A stretch of 51,673 bases of DNA from Solobacterium sp. (GTDB taxonomy: Bacteria; Bacillota_I; Bacilli_A; Erysipelotrichales; Erysipelotrichaceae): assembly GCA_024680365.1 (NCBI GenBank), contig JAILCN010000073.1:1-51673 (forward strand), written 5' to 3'. Under the pieces are notes generated by a model that did not search any database, had not been told where the DNA came from, and saw only the letters and a list, made by a program, of their open reading frames with translations. Of this stretch, positions 18,607 through 25,607 are shown one piece after another. Both the position numbers and the translations under genes were made by a program. How positions within the stretch are numbered: the first letter of the stretch is position 1; the number at the start of each line of letters is the position of its first letter.

Positions 18607-19473
18607 ATGATCAGAGTAATTCTGCTGGACATCGACGGCACGCTGACCAACGATAAAAAGATCATTACACCCAAAACAAAAAAGGCTTTGCTGAAAGCGC
18701 AGGCGAAGGGAGTCAGGCTTGCCATCGCCAGCGGCCGTGCGGATCAGGGACTGTATCAGTGGGCGGACGTACTGGAGATGCGGGAACACCACGGTATCTT
18801 CGTCTGCTACAACGGCGCAAAGGTCATGGACTGCCAGACCGGCGAAGTGTATTTCCATCAGTCGATGAGTGTGGAAGAAGGCCGGGAAGTACTGGAACAT
18901 ATGAAGAAGTTCAAAGTATCCCCGGTGATCATCAAAGGGGAATACATGTATACCAACGACGTCTATTCCGGCATGATCCACCGTTCAGCCGGCGGTGAGA
19001 TCTTCAATGTGCTGCAGTATGAGTCGCGCTCCAACAGCTACATGCTGTGTGAAAAGAAGGATCTGGCAGCTTTCGCGGATTATCCGATCGAAAAGATCCT
19101 GACGGCAGGGGAGCCGGAGTATCTGCAGGAGCACTGGCAGGAAATGGCAGAGCCGTTCCGGGGCCGTCTTTCCTGCATGTTTACTGCACCGTTCTACTTT
19201 GAATTCACAGCGCAGGGCGTTGACAAGGCAAAGGCGATCGACGCTGCGTTCAGCCGCCTCGGCTTCCGGCAGGAAGAGATGATCGCCTTCGGAGACGCGC
19301 AGAATGACCTGTCCATGCTGAAATACGCAGGCATCGGCGTCGCCATGGGCAATGCTTCGGAAGAAGTGAAGGCTGCCGCAGATGAAGTTACATTATCCAA
19401 CAATGAAGACGGCATCGCTGTCTCACTATACAGGCATATGCCGGAACTGGCAGAGGAGGAAGCCGCATGTTAG
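18607..19473 (+). CDS. Cof-type HAD-IIB family hydrolase
   Basis: LLDIDGTLTNDKK, LAIASGRADQG, FGDAQNDLSMLKYAGIGVAMGNASEEVKAAAD. Confidence 0.93.
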   Translation: MIRVILLDIDGTLTNDKKIITPKTKKALLKAQAKGVRLAIASGRADQGLYQWADVLEMREHHGIFVCYNGAKVMDCQTGEVYFHQSMSVEEGREVLEHMKKFKVSPVIIKGEYMYTNDVYSGMIHRSAGGEIFNVLQYESRSNSYMLCEKKDLAAFADYPIEKILTAGEPEYLQEHWQEMAEPFRGRLSCMFTAPFYFEFTAQGVDKAKAIDAAFSRLGFRQEEMIAFGDAQNDLSMLKYAGIGVAMGNASEEVKAAADEVTLSNNEDGIAVSLYRHMPELAEEEAAC

Positions 19474-20333
19474 CAGATTATCATATTCATACCGAATTCA
19501 GCGATGATTCAAGAGAACCGATGCAGAATCAGATCGAACGGGCAATTGCGCTCGGCCTCGATGAGATCTGTTTTACGGATCATATTGACTATGGCATCAA
19601 GAAGGACTGGGAGGAAGGGAACATCGTGTTCCGCGGCGGCGACGGCATGAGCAGCGATCCGTCCCAGATGGATCCCTGCGCGAATGTCAACTATCCCGAA
19701 TACTTCGGCAAGCTGCTGCGAATGAAAGAGATCTATAAAGGAAAGATCACGATCCGGCAGGGACTTGAATTCGGCATTCAGACGATCACCGTCGATCAGT
19801 ATGAAAAACTGTGGGACAGATATAAAGATCAGCTGGACTTCATACTGCTCTCCATGCATCAGGTCAACAATCTTGAATTCTGGACGCAGGATTTCCAGAG
19901 AGGAAAGACGCAGAAAGAATACAATGAGGAATACTACCGCGAGATCTATGAAGTGCAGAAAGTCTTCAAGCATTACAGCGTCCTTGCCCATCTTGATCTG
20001 CTGGTCAGATATGACCTGCAGGGCATCTACCCGTTTGAAAATGTCAGGGATATGATCGCGGAGATCCTGAAGCTGGCCATCGCTGACGGCAAAGGGATTG
20101 AAGTCAATACATCCAGCTGGCACTACGGCCTCTCAGACACACAGCCCAGCCGCGCGATCCTGAAGCTGTACAAGGATCTCGGCGGAAAGATCGTCACGAT
20201 CGGCTCCGACGCCCACAATACGAAATTCCTGGCGGATCATCTGCAGGATGCGATGAAGATCCTCAAAGAAGAGATCGGCATCCAGGAGATCTGTACATTT
20301 GATCACATGGTTCCTTCTTTCCATGCACTGTAA
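19467..20333 (+). CDS. histidinol-phosphatase / PHP-domain phosphoesterase (HisJ family)
   Basis: MLADYHIHTEFSDDS, FTDHIDYG, SVLAHLDLLVRYD, IEVNTSSWHYGL, TIGSDAHNTKFLADHL. Confidence 0.9.
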   Translation: MLADYHIHTEFSDDSREPMQNQIERAIALGLDEICFTDHIDYGIKKDWEEGNIVFRGGDGMSSDPSQMDPCANVNYPEYFGKLLRMKEIYKGKITIRQGLEFGIQTITVDQYEKLWDRYKDQLDFILLSMHQVNNLEFWTQDFQRGKTQKEYNEEYYREIYEVQKVFKHYSVLAHLDLLVRYDLQGIYPFENVRDMIAEILKLAIADGKGIEVNTSSWHYGLSDTQPSRAILKLYKDLGGKIVTIGSDAHNTKFLADHLQDAMKILKEEIGIQEICTFDHMVPSFHAL

Positions 20334-20337
20334 ACGA

Positions 20338-20367
20338 AAAAACACCGGCAATGGCACCGGTGTTTTT
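20338..20367 (+). terminator. Rho-independent terminator after hisJ-like gene
   Basis: 11-bp stem AAAAACACCGG/CCGGTGTTTTT. Confidence 0.8.
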
Positions 20368-20404
20368 CCATGTTCATAACTTTTTTGGGGAAGAAATCAT
20401 GAAC

Positions 20405-20420
20405 GTCAGATGTATCTGAC
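20405..20420 (+). repeat. perfect inverted repeat GTCAGAT-GT-ATCTGAC
   Basis: 7-bp arms with 2-nt spacer in intergenic DNA. Confidence 0.85.
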
Positions 20421-20557
20421 ATGCATTACTATACTGGAAAACGAATCGAAAAAAGGAGTAATTTACTGTTAATTTGATGCTTTTCGGAAATTGTAAAAAA
20501 GAATCATGAATGAAAGAGGAACGTTGATGATAAAATGAGCCTGCATTGGAGAAAACT

Positions 20558-21028
20558 ATGGCAAGACTGATCATACCGGAACTTGAAGAACTGTCATTTC
20601 GCAGGAAAATGTATGAAAATGAACGGACCATGTCTTTCCTGCACAAAACGGTGCCGTTTCCGAAAGAGGCGTGGGAACCGTTTTATCAGGAAGTGATCCA
20701 GGCGGATCCGGCTGAGTACTGTTACCGGCTGGTTTACTGCGGAGGCTGTGAAGACTTTGTCGGAGAAGCAATGTACAGAAGAAAACCTGGCACGGATGCA
20801 GCGGAATGCTGGATCCTGATCGAAGCGTCAAGAAGAAACAGCGGCTACGGGAGAAGCGGTCTGGAACTGCTGGAACAGACGGCAGCCGGCTATGGGATAA
20901 GGACATTCTATGCCCGTATTCCAGCGGATGATCCGGCATGCGGCTTCTTTGAACACCTCGGTTTCCATAAGCTGCGGGACGAAGGATCTGTGGTCGTGAT
21001 GAAAAAAGAATTCGCAGAGATTCTGTAA
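20558..21028 (+). CDS. GNAT-like N-acetyltransferase
   Basis: CWILIEASRRNSGYGRSGLELLEQTAAGYGIRTFYARIPADDPACGFFEHLGFHKL; ATG at 20558 preferred over the TTG start in the track. Confidence 0.8.
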   Translation: MARLIIPELEELSFRRKMYENERTMSFLHKTVPFPKEAWEPFYQEVIQADPAEYCYRLVYCGGCEDFVGEAMYRRKPGTDAAECWILIEASRRNSGYGRSGLELLEQTAAGYGIRTFYARIPADDPACGFFEHLGFHKLRDEGSVVVMKKEFAEIL

Positions 21029-21055
21029 TCATTCCTTAAAAATTGTGAAAAATTC

Positions 21056-21085
21056 GCGCTTTTTCAGCTGAGAAAGCGCTTTTTT
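21056..21085 (+). terminator. Rho-independent terminator after GNAT gene
   Basis: 10-bp stem GCGCTTTTTC AGCT GAGAAAGCGC then T6. Confidence 0.8.
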
Positions 21086-21102
21086 CATCAGAGAATGGGA
21101 GT

Positions 21103-21116
21103 TTTCATCGATGAAA
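21103..21116 (+). repeat. perfect 14-bp palindrome TTTCATCGATGAAA
   Basis: Direct reading; shares TTCAT..ATGAA half-sites with 21146-21157. Confidence 0.9.
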
Positions 21117-21145
21117 GCGCTGCAAAATCACATCACTTCACATAT

Positions 21146-21157
21146 TTCATGCATGAA
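21146..21157 (+). repeat. perfect 12-bp palindrome TTCATGCATGAA
   Basis: Direct reading. Confidence 0.9.
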
Positions 21158-21166
21158 TTCACACAG

Positions 21167-21205
21167 ATTTTCCAATGTAACCGGTCACATTTTCAAATGT
21201 AACCG
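21167..21205 (+). repeat. tandem direct repeat ATTTTCMAATGTAACCG, 22-bp period
   Basis: ATTTTCCAATGTAACCG (21167) and ATTTTCAAATGTAACCG (21189), one mismatch in 17. Confidence 0.9.
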
Positions 21206-21245
21206 TTTAACTGACCAACAGTCGGCTGTGAAAAAATAAACAAAT

Positions 21246-21274
21246 TTTACATGCATTACAAAAGAGGGTATAAA
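21246..21274 (+). promoter_or_regulatory. putative sigma-A promoter for second NlpC/P60 gene
   Basis: TTTACA -17 nt- TATAAA. Confidence 0.65.
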
Positions 21275-21289
21275 AATCGGGTCTTTCAA

Positions 21290-21328
21290 ATTGGTTCATG
21301 CAGGCCCATACCGGTCAGTAGGATCAAT
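21290..21328 (+). promoter_or_regulatory. candidate structured 5' UTR element, copy 2
   Basis: Same predicted stems as copy 1; differences between the copies fall in predicted unpaired positions. Confidence 0.55.
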
Positions 21329-21348
21329 GTGAAAAAGAAGGAGGATAT

Positions 21349-22326
21349 ATGAGTAAGAATCGAAAGCGGATCCCGCTGACATTCCTGATCATGATCATCG
21401 GACTGATCACATTCAACCCAACACCTGTAAAAGCGGAAAATGAAACGACAAGTGTTTACCGGCTGTATAACGTTTCTTCAGGAGAACACTTCTATACAGT
21501 CAATGAGAATGAAAAAAGCGGACTCGAAAAAAGCGGCTGGATCTGCGAAGGCGTCGGATGGATGGCGCCGGTCGTCAGCAGTCAGCCAGTGTACAGACTC
21601 TACAACCCCAAAGCAGGGGATCATCACTATACAGTAAATGAAACAGAAAAAGAATATCTGGTGAAAGCCGGATGGAAAGATGAAGGCATCGCGTTCTATT
21701 CCGATGAAGACAAAACATACGCGGTCTATCGTCAGTTTAATTCAAATCAGAAAAAAGCAGGCGCGCACAACTACACAGTTTCTGAAAAAGAAAGAGACGT
21801 GCTTGTCAAAGCTGGCTGGAAAAATGAGGGAGAAGGATGGTATGCTTCCGCAGAAGGCTATTCCGATCCTTCCGCAATTGAAAAGATCAACGCGAAAAGA
21901 GCGAAACTGGAAGCGTCGAAGGCATCCGCAAAGGCTGAAGCAGCCAAGTCTTCCGGCGTGACCGGCACAGCGATCGTTTCGGCAGCCCGCAAATGGGTCG
22001 GTGTCGGCAAATATGTATCCGGCGGCACAAATCCGAAGACAGGAACAGACTGTTCCGGCTTCACCCAGTACATCTTCAGACAGTTCGGCATCTCACTGAA
22101 CAGAACTGCCCGTTCCCAGGCATCCAATGGCTACAAGGTCAGCAGTCCGAAACCAGGCGATCTTGCCATCTGGACAGGCCACGTTGCGATCTATGCCGGA
22201 AACGGCGTGATCATTGACGCGGTCAATGCAAAACAGGATATCAGAGAACGCGCGTTCGGCAAATCCAAAGGCGCGGGAAGATTCCTCGGATACTATCATA
22301 TTAAGGGCGTTTCCAACGGAAACTGA
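21349..22326 (+). CDS. secreted DUF5648-repeat NlpC/P60 cell-wall hydrolase (paralog 2)
   Basis: Signal-peptide-like N-term; three YRLYN..GEHFYT repeats; DCSGFTQYIFRQFG, GHVAIYAG. Confidence 0.9.
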   Translation: MSKNRKRIPLTFLIMIIGLITFNPTPVKAENETTSVYRLYNVSSGEHFYTVNENEKSGLEKSGWICEGVGWMAPVVSSQPVYRLYNPKAGDHHYTVNETEKEYLVKAGWKDEGIAFYSDEDKTYAVYRQFNSNQKKAGAHNYTVSEKERDVLVKAGWKNEGEGWYASAEGYSDPSAIEKINAKRAKLEASKASAKAEAAKSSGVTGTAIVSAARKWVGVGKYVSGGTNPKTGTDCSGFTQYIFRQFGISLNRTARSQASNGYKVSSPKPGDLAIWTGHVAIYAGNGVIIDAVNAKQDIRERAFGKSKGAGRFLGYYHIKGVSNGN

Positions 22327-22357
22327 AAAATCAGGGTTTGACTTCCCTGATTTTTTT
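22326..22357. terminator. bidirectional terminator between NlpC/P60 paralog 2 and addA
   Basis: AAAAATCAGGG TTTGACTT CCCTGATTTTT with T run on + and A run on -. Confidence 0.8.
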
Positions 22358-22358
22358 G

Positions 22359-25300
22359 TTATTCGGGTATTTTGATGGCGCTGTGGTTGTGGAATGACCA
22401 GGCGTATGCGCTGATGCGGCGGCCGGGATACAGTGCCTTCAGCACTTTGCGGTATGCATTCAGCTGCGGCGTATACGCGTGCAGGATCTCTTCCGGCGTT
22501 TTGCGGTCGGTCTTGAAGTCAACAAGCAGGATCTCATCAGCGCCGATGGCTGCGAAGTCCATCGTACCGTTGATCCGCACGGCTTTGTCTTCATAATAGA
22601 ACGGAAATTCTTTATGGATCTCCATCGTCTTCGCTTTCTGATACAGATCAGAAGCAGCGAATTCCAGAGCGGAAGCGATCATGGACGGCTCTGCGTCCGG
22701 CTGGAAGCTCCTGATGAATTCTGCTGTCCATTCCGCATCATCCGGCAGCTCTTCCATTAACGCGTGCATGCGGGTGCCGTACAGCGCTCCGCCGGAGCTT
22801 TCTTCGCGCAGCGGCGGCAGTCCGGGAACTTCCTGCAGCGGGCGTTCCAGAGAACTCGGCGTCAGGATGTCAGGCAGAAGATCAACGCTGAGGGTAAAGC
22901 GGGGCAGGGCAGCAGGTGCTTCTTTCTGCGCTTTGCTGAGCGCTGCGGGTGAAGGTGTGAATTCTTCATATACTGTTTCCAGCAGACCATGTTCCGTAAT
23001 GCCTTCCGTATGATCCAGTGCGGCTGTGATCAGTCCGGTGATGCCTTTTCTTTCTTCCAGATCAGACAGTGTCAGAGGAGAGCGGAAATCACGGGCGCTG
23101 CTTTCCATATCGACAATGTACAGCTGGTCTTTGGCACGGGTGACGGCAACATAGAGAAGACGGGTGAATTCTTCCAGATCTTCCTGTTCCGTTTTCTGCA
23201 TCGTGCACAGACGGTGGATCGTCGGCAGAACGATCCGCGTCCCGGGATTGATGTCCTTCAGTCCGATCATCAGGTCGTCATCGATCTGAACCGGGGAAGC
23301 AGAGGATATTCCGCGTGAGGAGCCGGTGCCCCACAGGAAGACGCAGTCATACTGCAGGCCTTTGGAGTGATGGATCGTGGACGCGGTGACTGTATCGTCA
23401 TCTGCGCCGACAGTGACAGCTTCTGAACTTTTTTCGTCAGAAGAGATATCGATCTGGCGCATGACGGAAAGAATATCGTCGCTGTCAGCCGCCAGGATCA
23501 GCTCACAGAGATAGTCGAAGTTGGCTCTGTCTTTTTCACTGACCGCGTCATACCAGGCAGTATCGCTGCCGCGCACAGGCGTTCGGGCAAGCAGGGAAAG
23601 CATCGCGTACGTGCCTTCTTCCCGGGCTGTCTGATCCAGTGTATCAAGACAGGCGGAGAGATCCGGATACCGGGTCCGGAGCCCTTTGCGCAGGGAACCG
23701 CAGGACAGCTTCAGCTGCGCGACCTCTTCATCGCTGAAGGCAAACAGCGGAGAAGTCAGAACAGCGGTCAGAGAAAGATCGTCATCCGCGGAATTCAAAT
23801 AGCGGAGCAGACTGAGAATGTCCAGACACAGATCCGACTGATAGAAACCTTCTTTGGTGTCCATGTCATACGGGATGCCGAGACGCTCCATTGCGCTGCG
23901 CACAGCCCGCTGGTCATCGTGGCTTTTGGTAAGCACCGCAAAGCTTCCCCAGCGCATGCCTTTCGTCTCATGCAGAGAGAGGATCTTCTCAGCGATCCAG
24001 GCAGACTTGAGCGCTTTGGCTTTGTGGGAAGGCAGTGCTTTGGGCTTTCCTTCTTTTGTCAGCTCCTGATCCGGACTTTTCAGCAGGATCAGATGGGTGT
24101 GCGGTGTTTCCGTATCTGTCTTCTGACGGTCGCTGCCGGCGGAAACGTTGTCTTCTTCTGTATAGGCATCCTGAATGCCTTCGATATTCATCAGTCTGGC
24201 AAACAGGAGATTGGAGAATTCGACGATCTTCGTATTGGAACGGTAGTTATAGCGCAGTGAGAACACCGCATTGTCCGGATCCTTCATCAGATCCCGCATC
24301 AGCTGCGGTCTGGCCTGACGGAAGCGGTAGATCGACTGCTTGACGTCGCCGACCCGGAAAATAGGCGTATCCTTCGCAATCATGCGGATGATCTTGTCCT
24401 GCAGAACACTAGTATCCTGGAATTCATCGACCATGATCTCATCCAGCGAGCGGTGGATCTTTTCCGCAACTCTGCCGCCGTCCGCCTGCAGGATCTCAAG
24501 GGCGAGACGTTCCATGTCGCTGAAATACATACATGTGTTTTCCCGCATCAGCCGGGCAAGTCCTTCCGCGCTCATCCGCGCCAGGCGGATCAGGGTACGG
24601 ACGATCTTTGCCAGATACGCAGAATTCGCCGCAAAAGTCTCCTGCGGATAGGTGATTGCCAGCAGAGCATCGACCTGCGTCCGGAAGGCGGCATGCAGGG
24701 GAATGAGTTCCGGGTTCTTCGGCTTTTTCTCTTTGATCACAAAGAATTCCAGCATGTTTTCGTAATAGGCCGGATAGTCCTGATCAGCAAGACAGCGGAT
24801 GCAGTCATTGAGACGGCTGATCCCGGCTGTCATCATTTCTTTTTTCAAAGCGCTGTCCGGTGTTTCTTCCAGCACAGTCAGGATCCTTTCCTGCGTCGTT
24901 TTCAGGTCTCTGCATTTTCTTTCCAGCATGGCAAAGAAGGCAGTGCGGATCGTTTCCGGCAGCTGCCGGATGGTCTTGAATGGCACATACTGTTCTTCTG
25001 CTTTTCTGTACCAGTCGTCCGGGTCTTCCGATGACTCCGCGTGGGTGATCACGTTCTGGACGGTTTCAAAGAGAACACTGTAGTCCTCCGGACGTGGCGA
25101 ACAATAGGAAACAAGATCAGCGAGATCCTGACGGTCTGTTTCTGCCAGCTGCGCGAAAGCACTGTCAAAGGCCTCCCTGAACAGGGCGGTATGCACGCCT
25201 TCGCTGATGACGTTTGCCGGAGCAGCAGGATCAAGACCGATCACGCTGTAGTATTTTTTGATCACGCTCAGACACCAGGCATCGATGGTCGTGATCCTGG

Positions 25301-25607
25301 CTTCCGTCAGATGAATGATCTGATCTTCGATATAGGCAGTCTCTTCCGCATTGGAAGAAGATGCTCTGAGTTTGTACAGTTCTTCTGAAAGCCGCGTCTT
25401 CATTTCTTCCGCGGCAGCGGCTGTAAATGTCAGTGCCATGATGCGGGTGATCGGGATCCTGTCCTGAATGATCCGCTTCATGATCCGGGTGACAAGCACG
25501 CGTGTTTTGCCGGCACCGGCAGAGGCACCGACGACGATGTTCCTTCCGCTCAGTTCATTGATCACGTCCTGCTGAAAGGTATCGCATCCGGAGATATCGA
25601 TCTTCAT
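22359..25607 (-). CDS. addA: helicase-exonuclease AddAB, subunit AddA
   Basis: NIVVGASAGAGKTRVLVTRI, MVDEFQDTSVLQDKIIRMI, VGDVKQSIYRFRQARPQL, TIHHSKGLQYDCVFLWG, C-term nuclease motif EILLVDFKTDR. Confidence 0.95.
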   Translation of the reverse strand: MKIDISGCDTFQQDVINELSGRNIVVGASAGAGKTRVLVTRIMKRIIQDRIPITRIMALTFTAAAAEEMKTRLSEELYKLRASSSNAEETAYIEDQIIHLTEARITTIDAWCLSVIKKYYSVIGLDPAAPANVISEGVHTALFREAFDSAFAQLAETDRQDLADLVSYCSPRPEDYSVLFETVQNVITHAESSEDPDDWYRKAEEQYVPFKTIRQLPETIRTAFFAMLERKCRDLKTTQERILTVLEETPDSALKKEMMTAGISRLNDCIRCLADQDYPAYYENMLEFFVIKEKKPKNPELIPLHAAFRTQVDALLAITYPQETFAANSAYLAKIVRTLIRLARMSAEGLARLMRENTCMYFSDMERLALEILQADGGRVAEKIHRSLDEIMVDEFQDTSVLQDKIIRMIAKDTPIFRVGDVKQSIYRFRQARPQLMRDLMKDPDNAVFSLRYNYRSNTKIVEFSNLLFARLMNIEGIQDAYTEEDNVSAGSDRQKTDTETPHTHLILLKSPDQELTKEGKPKALPSHKAKALKSAWIAEKILSLHETKGMRWGSFAVLTKSHDDQRAVRSAMERLGIPYDMDTKEGFYQSDLCLDILSLLRYLNSADDDLSLTAVLTSPLFAFSDEEVAQLKLSCGSLRKGLRTRYPDLSACLDTLDQTAREEGTYAMLSLLARTPVRGSDTAWYDAVSEKDRANFDYLCELILAADSDDILSVMRQIDISSDEKSSEAVTVGADDDTVTASTIHHSKGLQYDCVFLWGTGSSRGISSASPVQIDDDLMIGLKDINPGTRIVLPTIHRLCTMQKTEQEDLEEFTRLLYVAVTRAKDQLYIVDMESSARDFRSPLTLSDLEERKGITGLITAALDHTEGITEHGLLETVYEEFTPSPAALSKAQKEAPAALPRFTLSVDLLPDILTPSSLERPLQEVPGLPPLREESSGGALYGTRMHALMEELPDDAEWTAEFIRSFQPDAEPSMIASALEFAASDLYQKAKTMEIHKEFPFYYEDKAVRINGTMDFAAIGADEILLVDFKTDRKTPEEILHAYTPQLNAYRKVLKALYPGRRISAYAWSFHNHSAIKIPE

